Assembly (NCBI GenBank): GCA_947479055.1
Contig: CANJYE010000023.1
Span: 1 to 46,393 of the forward strand
Source: Erythrobacteraceae bacterium
GTDB lineage: Bacteria > Pseudomonadota > Alphaproteobacteria > Sphingomonadales > Sphingomonadaceae
Direction of reading: 5' to 3'
Length of the DNA stretch: 46,393 nt
Position numbers and translations under genes: made by a program. Shown in pieces: positions 24,585 to 32,997 of this stretch. Under the pieces are notes generated by a model, which saw only the letters and a program-made list of their open reading frames with translations, ran no database searches and had not been told where the DNA came from. The stretch's first letter is position 1; each line of letters starts with the position of its first letter.

Positions 24585-27410
24585 ATGCTGCGCCAGATCG
24601 TCCGCCAGTCGCTGCGCCATCCCTGGCTGGTGCTGCTGGCCGCCGTCATGCTGATGGCTTTCGGCTATGTCACCATCCGGCGGGCGGCCTATGATGTCTT
24701 CCCCGATTTCGTGCCGCCGCAGGCCAGCGTCCAGACCGAAGCCCCCGGCTATGTCGCCGAACAGGTCGAGGCGCTGGTCACCCGGCCGATCGAGGCTATC
24801 GTCAATGGCGCGAATGGGGTGGAATCGGTTCGTTCGGAATCGATCCAGGGCCTGTCTGTCATCAATGTCACCTTCCGCCAGGGCAGCGATCCCTATCGTG
24901 CCCGCCAGCAGGTGGCCGAAGCGCTGGCCGACATTGCCGGGCATTTGCCCGCCGGGGTCGATACGCCCCGGATCACGCCGCTGACATCTTCCACCATGGA
25001 CCTGATCAAGATCGGCTTCACCAGCCAGCGGTTGACGCCGATGCAATTGCGCGATCTGGTGGAATGGACCGTCCGCCCGCGCCTGCTGGCGGCACAGGGG
25101 GTGGCGCGCGCCAATATTTTCGGCGGGGAGAAAACCCGGATCGAGGTCAGGGTCCGCCCGGCGGAGCTGGTGGCGCACAGCCTGACTTTCGCCGATGTCG
25201 CCAACGCGACCAGGGCCCTCGTCAATGTCAGCGGTGGCGGCTTTGCCGACACGCCCAACCAGCGCATCCTGATCCAGCCGGACAGCGGCACGCTGTCGCC
25301 CCATGCCATCGCCCAGGCGGTGCTGGCCCCCGGGGCGGGCGGATCGCTGCGGATCGGCGATGTCGCCGACGTGGTCGAAGCGCCCGCCCCGGCCTTTGGC
25401 GATGCGCTGGTGATGGGCCGACCCGGCGTGCTGCTCACCCTGTCGAGCCAGTATGGCGCCAATACGCTGGATGCGACCGTGGCGGTGGAGGCCGCTCTGG
25501 CCGAGCTGAAGCCGATGCTGAAGGCGCGCGGCGTAACAGTCTATCCGGCAATGCACCGCCCGGCCAATTTCATCGAGACCGCGCTGGCGGGGATCCAGCG
25601 CGACCTGCTGATCGGTGCGGCGATGATCGCACTGGTGCTGCTGGCCTTTATGCGCGACATCAAGGTCGCCGCGATCACGTTCCTGTCGATCCCGCTGTCG
25701 CTGCTGGCTGCGCTGATCGTGCTCGATCTTTCCGGCCAGACAATCAACACCATGACACTGGGCGGGCTGGCGGTGGCGCTGGGGGTGGTGATCGACGATG
25801 CGATCGTCGATATCGAGAATATCGTGCGGCGGCTGCGCGGCGTTACGTCCACGGCCGACCGGCGGGCGATCATCGAGGCGGCTTCGGTCGAGGTGCGCGC
25901 TCCGGTGGTCTATGCCACTTTCGTGCTGGCGCTGACTATCGCCCCGATCCTGTTCATGACCGGCTTGCAGGGGGCGTTCTTCGTGCCGCTGGGGCTGGCT
26001 TTCCTGCTGGCCACGCTGGCGTCGCTGCTGGTGGCGATGACTGTCACCCCGGCGCTGGCGCTGCTGCTGCTGGGCGATAGCGAGCCGCATCCCGAACCCG
26101 CGCTGCTGGCCCGGTTCAAAGACTGGCACGGCAAGCTCATCGCCCGCTATTGCGCCCGGCCCGGCCCGATCGCCGCGCTGGTGGCGGGGATCGGACTGGC
26201 CGGGGTGCTGGCGGCCTCGAGCTTCGGAAGCGAATTGCTGCCATCCTTCCGGGAACGGCATTACGTGCTGCAGGTGACGGGGCCGGTCGGCGCCTCGTTC
26301 GACTGGATGCGCGGCAATGGCAAGCGGTTGTCGGACCAGATCCTGGCCGTGCCGGGCGTGGCCACGATCGAGGAGCAGATCGGCCGGACCGAGGCTGGCG
26401 AGGATACCTGGGCCCCCAACCGCGCCGAATTCCATGTCCAGCTCAAGGATGTCGATGGTGACGGGGAAGACCGGGCGCTGGAGCGGATCCGGGCGATCCT
26501 TGGCCAGGCGCTGGCGATCCAGAGTGAAGTGACGACTTTCCTCGGCGACCGAATCGGCGAGACCCTGTCCGGCGAAGCCGCGCAGGTTGCGATCGGCATC
26601 CACGGCAGCAATCTCGACACGCTGGATCGCATTGCCGCGCAGGTAGCGGAGCAATTGCGCGCGACGCCCGGCTCAGCCGACGTTCAGGTCAGGATGCAGC
26701 CGGGCACCCCAGTGATACGGGTCGCGCTCGATCCCGACCGGATGGCATTGCGCGGCATCGATGCAGCCAATGCCGGCGACGCGATCGGGGCAGCGTTCCA
26801 GGGCCTCCCGGCCGGGCAGATCAGCACGGCGGACCGGACGATCGACGTGGCGGTGGCGCTGCCTGCGGACATGCGGCGCGATCCCGAAGCGATCGCCGGG
26901 CTGCTGGTCCATGGAAATGGCGGGCAAGTGGCGCGCCTGGCGGATATTGCCGATATCCGGCTGGAACAGGGCCGGGCGATGATCGCCCATGAGGCCGGGG
27001 AGCGGCGGCAGATCGTGACCGCCAATGTCGCAGGCAGGGATGTGGAGGGCTTCGTCGCCCAGGCGCGCAAGGGGATTGCGGCACAAGTGAAGCTGCCCGA
27101 CGGGGTCTATCTCTCCTATGGCGGGGAAGCCGAAGGGCAGGCTGCGGCGGCGCGTGAACTGGCCAGCCATGTCGCGCTGGCGGGGATAGCGCTTGTCGCG
27201 CTGCTGGTGCTGGCGTTCGGGGGGATCAGGCCGGCGCTGCTGATCCTGGCCGGGATGCCGCTGGCCATTGCAGGCGGGGTAATCGCCGTTGCCGTCAGTG
27301 GCGAGGTGCTGTCACTGGGCGGGCTGATCAGCTCGCTGGCACTGACGCTGCTGCTGCTGCCTGCGCTGGTCCTGCGCTGGCACGATCCCGCGCGACGGGA
27401 GGCAGGCTAG
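24585..27410 (+). CDS. HME-type RND efflux pump (CusA/CzcA family) with internal C-terminal deletion
   Basis: This 941-residue protein matches the heavy-metal-efflux RND branch: the N-terminal helix, DVFPDFVPPQASVQTEAPGY, EALVTRPIEAIVNG, and the TM4 charge motif VVIDDAIVDIENIVRRLR. Family members usually have about 1020-1050 residues. Near residue 913 (about 27318-27326) the protein jumps from the start of TM10 (VLSLGG) straight into the end of TM12 (LISSLALTLLLLPALVLR). The segment with the usual R-N-x-I-M loop, TM11 and half of TM12 is missing, in frame. About 75-80 residues appear lost, so pumping is doubtful. Substrate specificity, metal or lipid, is not evident. Confidence 0.88.
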   Translation: MLRQIVRQSLRHPWLVLLAAVMLMAFGYVTIRRAAYDVFPDFVPPQASVQTEAPGYVAEQVEALVTRPIEAIVNGANGVESVRSESIQGLSVINVTFRQGSDPYRARQQVAEALADIAGHLPAGVDTPRITPLTSSTMDLIKIGFTSQRLTPMQLRDLVEWTVRPRLLAAQGVARANIFGGEKTRIEVRVRPAELVAHSLTFADVANATRALVNVSGGGFADTPNQRILIQPDSGTLSPHAIAQAVLAPGAGGSLRIGDVADVVEAPAPAFGDALVMGRPGVLLTLSSQYGANTLDATVAVEAALAELKPMLKARGVTVYPAMHRPANFIETALAGIQRDLLIGAAMIALVLLAFMRDIKVAAITFLSIPLSLLAALIVLDLSGQTINTMTLGGLAVALGVVIDDAIVDIENIVRRLRGVTSTADRRAIIEAASVEVRAPVVYATFVLALTIAPILFMTGLQGAFFVPLGLAFLLATLASLLVAMTVTPALALLLLGDSEPHPEPALLARFKDWHGKLIARYCARPGPIAALVAGIGLAGVLAASSFGSELLPSFRERHYVLQVTGPVGASFDWMRGNGKRLSDQILAVPGVATIEEQIGRTEAGEDTWAPNRAEFHVQLKDVDGDGEDRALERIRAILGQALAIQSEVTTFLGDRIGETLSGEAAQVAIGIHGSNLDTLDRIAAQVAEQLRATPGSADVQVRMQPGTPVIRVALDPDRMALRGIDAANAGDAIGAAFQGLPAGQISTADRTIDVAVALPADMRRDPEAIAGLLVHGNGGQVARLADIADIRLEQGRAMIAHEAGERRQIVTANVAGRDVEGFVAQARKGIAAQVKLPDGVYLSYGGEAEGQAAAARELASHVALAGIALVALLVLAFGGIRPALLILAGMPLAIAGGVIAVAVSGEVLSLGGLISSLALTLLLLPALVLRWHDPARREAG

Positions 27411-28462
27411 CTGCGGCTCAGCCGGTAATAGGTGGTCAGCGCGAGGTGATCGGACAGGCTTGAACCATCCGGCTCGGTCCCGAACGGGATATCCGCGCCC
27501 ACTGCCCGGATCGCCTCGCTTGCGCCATCGAGCATGAACTGCATGTCGCGCGCACGGTGGTGGATCATGCGGGCATCGGCGGACTGGAGCAGCGAGCTGT
27601 CGCCCGCGCCCATCAGGCCTGAAAGCGCCTCGCGCACGGTGCCATGGGCTCCGGGCAGAGAGCGGATCCCGCCCAGCAGGGCGGCTTCGCGCTTCGGCCG
27701 CTCGCCCATGTTGAAATCCCCAGCCATCACCAGCGGCACCTTGGGATCATGGTTGAGCCGCACGAACCGGGCGAGAAAACGGCTCTCGCGAGCAAAGGCT
27801 GCGTCGGATTGCGCGGCGGGCGCGTGCGAGGCGGCGCGGCTGTTGAGATGGGTATCGAGCACATCGACCTTGCCGCCGTCGGGCAGCTCCAGCCCGACCA
27901 GCAGCGCGCCCTTGGCGGCGAGGCAATCGAACCCGGCGCAGCTACCGGCGGGAAAGGCGGCGCGGATCACGCGGTTGACCGGATAGTCGGACAGCACCAC
28001 CAGCCCGCTGTCGAGCGGCGTGCCTTCGGTCTCGCCCAGATACCATTTTCCGTCGCCCGCCCGCTGGTCGCGCAGCGCTGGTCCGCTGACCCGGAAGCGG
28101 TAACCGGCCTGCCTGCCGATCTGCTTGGCCTGCGGCGTGAAGGCTTCCTGGAGGAGCACAACCGAGGGTTCGCGCTTTTGCTCGCGCATCTGCGCCAGCC
28201 GCTGGCCGATGGTCAGCAAGGCTTCGTCGCGTCCCCAGGCGACCGGCCATGGCAGGCCCTTGACGTTGAAGGGCAGCACCGAAAAATCCGAGGTCGGAAT
28301 GGTTTCGATCGGCGCCTGCGGGGAAATGCTCTGGCCGGACAGCGTCTCGCTCCAGATCGCTGCGCCGATGAACAGCGAGAGTCCCAGCAGCCAGTGGGGC
28401 AGGTGACGGCGCAGAGGCCAGCGCAATGTCGATGGCCTTGGGGCCGCTTGCGATAAATCCAT
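27407..28462 (-). CDS. Endonuclease/exonuclease/phosphatase (EEP) family protein, membrane-anchored
   Basis: The 351-residue protein has a basic N terminus and one membrane segment (about residues 22-38), then an EEP domain. The domain has metal-binding glutamate in VVLLQEAF, then DTHLNSR, MAGDFNMGE, and the catalytic histidine in SLSDHLALTTYY. The active site would face the periplasm, so phosphodiester substrates such as phospholipids, sphingophospholipids or DNA are possible. The ATG at 28462 is chosen because the frame before it has no family similarity. The 3' end overlaps the RND gene by four bases, and the promoter is shared divergently with the glycan operon. Confidence 0.82.
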   Translation of the reverse strand: MDLSQAAPRPSTLRWPLRRHLPHWLLGLSLFIGAAIWSETLSGQSISPQAPIETIPTSDFSVLPFNVKGLPWPVAWGRDEALLTIGQRLAQMREQKREPSVVLLQEAFTPQAKQIGRQAGYRFRVSGPALRDQRAGDGKWYLGETEGTPLDSGLVVLSDYPVNRVIRAAFPAGSCAGFDCLAAKGALLVGLELPDGGKVDVLDTHLNSRAASHAPAAQSDAAFARESRFLARFVRLNHDPKVPLVMAGDFNMGERPKREAALLGGIRSLPGAHGTVREALSGLMGAGDSSLLQSADARMIHHRARDMQFMLDGASEAIRAVGADIPFGTEPDGSSLSDHLALTTYYRLSRS

Positions 28463-28644
28463 GGTGCTCGTCGTCCGTTCGAGGCGGGCAGGGCTCGCAC
28501 GCCTTTCAGGTGAGACGCCGGGATTTGCCGAAATCCTCAGTCTGGCGCCGACCTTGCGGGCGCCGAGATCGAAAATGTGAAACACCTGCAAAAAAATCCC
28601 ATTGCCGCTGGGGTCCTGTCCAACCGGTGACGTCTCAAGACACT
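28463..28644. promoter_or_regulatory. Divergent promoter region for EEP gene and glycan operon
   Basis: These 182 bases lie between the EEP gene (minus) and the first gene of the six-gene operon (plus). I see an A-run at 28590-28596 and no clear dyad. Promoters in both directions are inferred from gene layout. Confidence 0.35.
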
Positions 28645-29409
28645 ATGGACGATCCCGCGTGCAGCCGACGATCGCTGATCGTTTCTATCCATGACGTTTC
28701 CCCCCGCTTCGAGCGGGAGGTGGAAGCGCTGCGCGCGATGCTGACAGAGCAGGCCGACCCGGGCCGAATCGCGCTGCTGGTCGTGCCCAATTACTGGGGC
28801 GAAGCACCACTCATCGCCGGTTCCGCCTTTGCGACGCTGCTGCGTTCCTGGGCCGAACAGGGTAGCGACATCTTCCTTCACGGCTGGTCGCATCGCGACG
28901 GCACGGCCCACACCGGTTGCCTCGATGCGCTGAAGGCAAAGCACCTCACCGCCGGTGAGGGAGAATTCCTGGGAATCGACAAGGACGAGGCGATCCGCCT
29001 GATCCGCGCTGGCCGGGCGCTGCTGGAAGATGTCACCGGCAAGCCGGTCACCGGCTTCGTCGCGCCGGCGTGGCTTTATGGCGATGGGGCGATGGCAGCG
29101 CTGGCCGACGAGGAACTGCCGCTGGTCGAGGACCATTTCCGGGTGTGGGAGCCGGCCACCGAGCGTACCCATTGCTGCGGCCCGGTCATCACCTGGGCCA
29201 GCCGCAGCCGCAGCCGGATCTGCTCCTCGATCGCCTTTGCCGCCATCGCCCGCAATCTTCTGGGAGGGCTCGATCATGTCCGCCTGGCGGTGCATCCGGG
29301 CGATGTCGGGGTGCCGGCGTTGTGCCGCAGCATCGGCCATACGCTGCAGCACCTGCTCGGCGATCGGCCGCTCGGCAGCTATGGCGCGCTGCTGGGGGCT
29401 GACGGATGA
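28645..29409 (+). CDS. DUF2334 / polysaccharide deacetylase-like protein
   Basis: This 254-residue protein has the NodB-like barrel signatures: H16-D17 in SIHDVSP, and H79 and H83 in FLHGWSHRDG as metal ligands, GFVAPAWLYGD (motif 3) and AVHPGD near the C terminus. DUF2334 proteins are deacetylases or related hydrolases acting on surface sugars. No signal peptide is visible, so the enzyme acts in the cytoplasm or is exported by another route. The ATG at 28645 is taken; a GTG six codons earlier is possible. It heads an operon of six overlapping genes and its stop overlaps the next start (ATGA). Confidence 0.82.
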   Translation: MDDPACSRRSLIVSIHDVSPRFEREVEALRAMLTEQADPGRIALLVVPNYWGEAPLIAGSAFATLLRSWAEQGSDIFLHGWSHRDGTAHTGCLDALKAKHLTAGEGEFLGIDKDEAIRLIRAGRALLEDVTGKPVTGFVAPAWLYGDGAMAALADEELPLVEDHFRVWEPATERTHCCGPVITWASRSRSRICSSIAFAAIARNLLGGLDHVRLAVHPGDVGVPALCRSIGHTLQHLLGDRPLGSYGALLGADG

Positions 29410-30335
29410 GAGGCGCTGCCACGCTGGCGCTGGAAGGGCCCAGCGCCGCGCCAATCGATCTGCCTTCGCTCGCTCGTCCGCCGAGGAACTGGGTGCGCTC
29501 GCTCGGGCCGCTGTTCTCGATCGCGATCCTGCTCGCGGTGTTCCGCTCGATCCGCCATCTGGCTTTCGCTACCGAACTGCGCCACCTGCCGCACAATCCG
29601 CTGTTCTGGGGGCTGTTCGTGCTCAGCTGGTGCGCGGTGCCCTTTTCGGAATGGGTGATCTTCCGCCATCTCTGGCCGATCCCCAAGAGCGGCGTGATCG
29701 CGCTGCTGCGCAAGCAGATCAGCAACGAACTGCTGATCGGATACCTGGGCGAATCCTATTTCTACGGCTGGGCGCGCCAGCAGGTGAAAATGACGAACGC
29801 GCCGTTCGGGGCGATCAAGGATGTCACCATCCTGTCGGCTGTCTGCGGCAGCGCGGTGGCGCTGGTGATGCTGCCGTTTGCATTCGAACTGCTGCGTTCG
29901 CAGCCGCTGGGGGTCGATCACGGCGCTCTGACCATCTCGATCAGCCTGATCGGGGCCAGCTTCGCGTTGCCGCTATTGTTCCGGCGCAAGCTGTTCAGCC
30001 TGCCGCGCGAGCAACTGGGCTTCGTCACCCGCATCCATCTGGTGCGGATTGTGTTCGGCCTGCTGTGCACCGCCGACATGTGGCACATGCTGCTGCCGCA
30101 TGTTGAGCTGGGGTGGTGGTGCCTGCTGCTGGCGATCCGCCAGCTGGTTTCGCGCCTGCCGCTGGTGCCGGACAAGGATGTGCTGTTCGTCGGCATCGCC
30201 GTGTTTTTCCTTGGGCGCCAGTTCGCCATCACCGATGCGCTGGCGCTGATGGCCAGCCTGTCGCTGGCGCTTAACATCGCGGTTGGCACGGTGATCGGCG
30301 TGACCGGACTGTTCTGCAGGGGGGCACACGCGTGA
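29406..30335 (+). CDS. Integral membrane protein, member A of a local paralogue pair
   Basis: The 309-residue protein has about eight predicted membrane segments. It shares with the protein at 32044-32997 a core of LLRKQISNELLIGYLGESY-type sequence (FLRKRIYNAALVGYSGELY there), then WARQQV / WARKRV, IKDVTILSA / IKDTNILSA, and a C-terminal RLPLVPDKDVLFV / RIPFLPSRDLLFV. I do not recognise a named family. A distant likeness to flippase-like or lysyl-PG-synthase-type membrane domains is possible but unproven. It overlaps both neighbours by four bases, so it is co-translated with the deacetylase and the DUF2141 protein and likely handles a lipid-linked or surface glycan. Confidence 0.7.
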   Translation: MRGAATLALEGPSAAPIDLPSLARPPRNWVRSLGPLFSIAILLAVFRSIRHLAFATELRHLPHNPLFWGLFVLSWCAVPFSEWVIFRHLWPIPKSGVIALLRKQISNELLIGYLGESYFYGWARQQVKMTNAPFGAIKDVTILSAVCGSAVALVMLPFAFELLRSQPLGVDHGALTISISLIGASFALPLLFRRKLFSLPREQLGFVTRIHLVRIVFGLLCTADMWHMLLPHVELGWWCLLLAIRQLVSRLPLVPDKDVLFVGIAVFFLGRQFAITDALALMASLSLALNIAVGTVIGVTGLFCRGAHA

Positions 30336-30877
30336 GCGGTTGGGGGCGTCTGTCGATTTTCGTGGCTTCGCTTCTGGCATTGCCCGCGCTCGCCGAGGCG
30401 CACCTGCGCTCCAATCCCGAACTGGGCAAGGCCGAAGGCACCTGCCGCAGGGACGAGCGCGGCCCGGCGATCATCGTCACGCCAGTCGGGCTGAAGGACC
30501 GCGCGGGCTCGCTCAAGCTGGAAGTCTATCCGGCCAATGACGATGATTTCCTGGCCGACGACAATGTCCTGCTGGAACAGGGCAAGGTCTTTCGCCGGGT
30601 CGAAGTGCCAATGCCGGCCAGCGGCATCCCGGAACTGTGCATCCGCGTACCCGATCCGGGTAGCTATGCCCTGAGCCTGCTGCACGACCGCGACGGCAAC
30701 CACAAATTCGGCCTCTCGATCGACGGGGTCGGCTTTGCCGCCAACCCCCGGCTCGGCTGGTCCCGGCCGAAAGCAGCGAAAAGCTCGGTCAGCGCGGGAC
30801 CGGGCCTGACCCGGATCAGGATCGTCCTGAACTATCGCCGCGGATTGTTTTCCTTTGGCCCTCTGGAGCGCCAGTAG
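30332..30877 (+). CDS. DUF2141 family secreted protein
   Basis: The 181-residue product starts at a GTG overlapping the previous stop (GTGA) and has a signal peptide (about residues 1-23, FVASLLALPALAEA). The mature part is an Ig-like DUF2141 domain: SLKLEVYPANDDDFLAD, CIRVPDPGSYALSLLHDRDGN and KFGLSIDGVGF. DUF2141 proteins are small periplasmic or outer-membrane-associated proteins of unknown function, often beside envelope or carotenoid/lipid genes. Its presence puts part of this operon's product outside the inner membrane. Confidence 0.82.
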   Translation: MSGWGRLSIFVASLLALPALAEAHLRSNPELGKAEGTCRRDERGPAIIVTPVGLKDRAGSLKLEVYPANDDDFLADDNVLLEQGKVFRRVEVPMPASGIPELCIRVPDPGSYALSLLHDRDGNHKFGLSIDGVGFAANPRLGWSRPKAAKSSVSAGPGLTRIRIVLNYRRGLFSFGPLERQ

Positions 30878-30878
30878 A

Positions 30879-32057
30879 GTGCATATTGTCGATGTCTGTG
30901 CGTTCTACACCCCACAGGGCGGCGGTGTGAAAACCTATGTCGAGCGCAAGCTGCGGGCGGCGGTCGAGGCCGGGATCGGGATGACCATTCTCGCTCCGGG
31001 CCGCCGCTCGACCACGCAGGAGCTTGGCCCCGGAGCGCGGATCGTCACCATCCCGGCGCGGCGCTTTCCGCTGGACCGGCGCTACAGCTATTTCGACAAC
31101 GAACCGGCCCTACACGAGGCGCTGGACCGGCTCGCCCCCGATTTCGTCGAATCCTCTTCGCCCTGGAGCAGCCCGGCGATGGTCGGGCGTTGGCCCGGCC
31201 GCGCGCCGCGCGCGCTGGTGATGCATGCCGACCCGCTGTCGGCCTATGCCTATCGCTGGTTTGGCGACATCGCCAGCCGCAGCGCGATCGACCGCGGCTT
31301 CCAGTGGTTCTGGGACCATCTGCGGCGGCTCGATCAGAGCTTCGACATGGTGGTCAGCGCCAGCCACAACCTGACGCAGCGGCTGCGCGATGGCGGGCTG
31401 GAACATTGCATCACCGCGCCGATGGGGGTGGAGCCGGGCATTTTCTCCCCCGCCCTGCGCGACGCGGAGTTGCGCCGCAGCCTGCTGCAACGCTGCGAGT
31501 TGCCGGAACGGGCGACGCTGCTGATCGGGATTGGCCGGATGGCGTCGGAAAAGCGCTGGCCGATGGTGATCGACGCCGTCACCGCCGCCGGGTTCGACTG
31601 CCCGCTGGGGTTGGTCCTGATCGGCGAAGGGCGTGATCAGGCGACGGTTCTGCGCCATGCCGCCAGAAATCCGCATATCCAGCTGCTTGCCCCGGTCAGG
31701 GATCGGGCGACGCTGGCCCGGATCCTCGCCAGCGCCGATGCGCTGGTTCACGGCTGCGAGGCGGAAACCTTCTGCATGGTAGCGAGCGAGGCCTGTGCCA
31801 GCGGCGTGCCGGTGATCGTCCCGGATCTGGGTGGCGCGGCCGACCGGTACGCGCCGGGGCAGGGCGCGATCTACGCGGCGGGCGATGGCTACAGCCTGGC
31901 CGATGCGATCAAGCGGTTCGTTGCCGATAATCCCGCCGCCCAGCGCCTGCGCGCGAGCCAGGCCGCCCGCTCGGTCCGCTCGATGGACCAGCATTTCGAG
32001 GAACTGTTCGCAACCTATGCCCTGGCGGTGGAGCAGGGCGTCCATGTCTCGGCCTGA
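30879..32057 (+). CDS. GT4-type glycosyltransferase
   Basis: The 392-residue GT-B enzyme starts VHIVDVCAFYTPQGGGVKTY, with the N-terminal G-G-G loop that binds donor phosphates. The C-terminal half has IGIGRMASEKRWPMVIDAV, LVLIGEGRDQA and the E-x7-E motif in CEAETFCMVASEACASGVPV. It is a retaining transferase acting in the cytoplasm or at the inner face of the membrane. The GTG at 30879 is preferred over an upstream ATG because family similarity starts there and a GGAG lies upstream. It follows the DUF2141 stop by one base and overlaps the next gene by 14. Confidence 0.9.
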   Translation: MHIVDVCAFYTPQGGGVKTYVERKLRAAVEAGIGMTILAPGRRSTTQELGPGARIVTIPARRFPLDRRYSYFDNEPALHEALDRLAPDFVESSSPWSSPAMVGRWPGRAPRALVMHADPLSAYAYRWFGDIASRSAIDRGFQWFWDHLRRLDQSFDMVVSASHNLTQRLRDGGLEHCITAPMGVEPGIFSPALRDAELRRSLLQRCELPERATLLIGIGRMASEKRWPMVIDAVTAAGFDCPLGLVLIGEGRDQATVLRHAARNPHIQLLAPVRDRATLARILASADALVHGCEAETFCMVASEACASGVPVIVPDLGGAADRYAPGQGAIYAAGDGYSLADAIKRFVADNPAAQRLRASQAARSVRSMDQHFEELFATYALAVEQGVHVSA

Positions 32058-32997
32058 ACCTGTGGTGCGGGTGCTGTCCGGCCTGCGCGGGCTCTACCGG
32101 GCCTCACAGCAGGAGCGGTTCCTGCGCTGGCGCAAGGGGCTCGCGCTGCTGTTCGCCTGCGCAGTGGCGGCCTTTCTGGTCTGGCGGCTTGGCCAGATCG
32201 GCTGGGGCGACATCTGGCGCGCGCGCCCGGCCTCGCCCGGTTTCTACCTTCTGCTGGTGCTGTCCTATTTCGCCCTGCCGGTGGCCGATGCGCTGATCTA
32301 CCGGCAGCTGTGGGGCATCCGCTTCTGGCAGGACCTGCCGGTCTTCCTGCGCAAGCGGATCTACAACGCCGCGCTGGTCGGCTATTCGGGCGAGCTCTAC
32401 CTGCTGGCATGGGCGCGCAAGCGCGTGGCGCAGGACGATCTGGCGATCATCCACATGATCAAGGACACCAACATCCTCTCCGCCGCGGTATCGACCTATG
32501 TCTCCGCCGGGGTGATCGCCTGGGTGCTGACCCGGATCGATCTCTCGCGGATCGCGGCGGGGCCGTTCCTCTACTGGGCGGCGGCGACCTTCGTGATCGC
32601 TGCGCTGATCCCCTTCAGCCTGCTGTTCCAGCGCAGGTTCATGCTGATCGGCGGGATGACGGCAGCGGCGGTGTTCGCGATCCACCTCGCGCGCTTCCTT
32701 CTCAATCAGCTGCTGCAACTGGGGCAATGGCATCTCGAAATGCCGGGCGTGACCGGGACCGTGCTGGCGAGCCTGCTGGCGGTCCAGCTGATCGTGGGTC
32801 GCATCCCGTTCCTGCCCAGCCGCGACTTGCTGTTCGTCACCATCGGGATCGGGCTTTCCAGCAGCCTGTCGCTGCCGCAGGCGACCATCGCCAGCCTGCT
32901 GGTGACCACCAGCGCCTTGCAGCAATTTCTTCACCTGGTGGTGTTCGCCGCAACCTCGCTCGGTCCCCGGCCGCTGGTACGGGAAGTGGCGATATGA
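32044..32997 (+). CDS. Integral membrane protein, member B of a local paralogue pair
   Basis: This 317-residue protein has about eight predicted membrane segments and shares several conserved blocks with the protein at 29406-30335 (see there), although overall identity is low. The most conserved block is the cytoplasmic-looking loop with L-R-K-x-I, G-Y-x-G-E and W-A-R, followed by an I-K-D-T-x-I-L-S-A helix. The ATG at 32044 lies 14 bases inside the GT4 gene, and the stop overlaps the next start by four. Two diverged copies in one operon suggest either a heterodimer or two related steps, for example export of two intermediates. Confidence 0.7.
   Translation: MSRPEPVVRVLSGLRGLYRASQQERFLRWRKGLALLFACAVAAFLVWRLGQIGWGDIWRARPASPGFYLLLVLSYFALPVADALIYRQLWGIRFWQDLPVFLRKRIYNAALVGYSGELYLLAWARKRVAQDDLAIIHMIKDTNILSAAVSTYVSAGVIAWVLTRIDLSRIAAGPFLYWAAATFVIAALIPFSLLFQRRFMLIGGMTAAAVFAIHLARFLLNQLLQLGQWHLEMPGVTGTVLASLLAVQLIVGRIPFLPSRDLLFVTIGIGLSSSLSLPQATIASLLVTTSALQQFLHLVVFAATSLGPRPLVREVAI

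Noticed and set aside
23487-26654. A 1055-codon open frame on the minus strand
   Set aside because: It lies opposite the TolC, adaptor and RND genes and is Arg/His/Gln-rich low-quality sequence with no domain pattern. Such long antisense frames are common in high-GC DNA.
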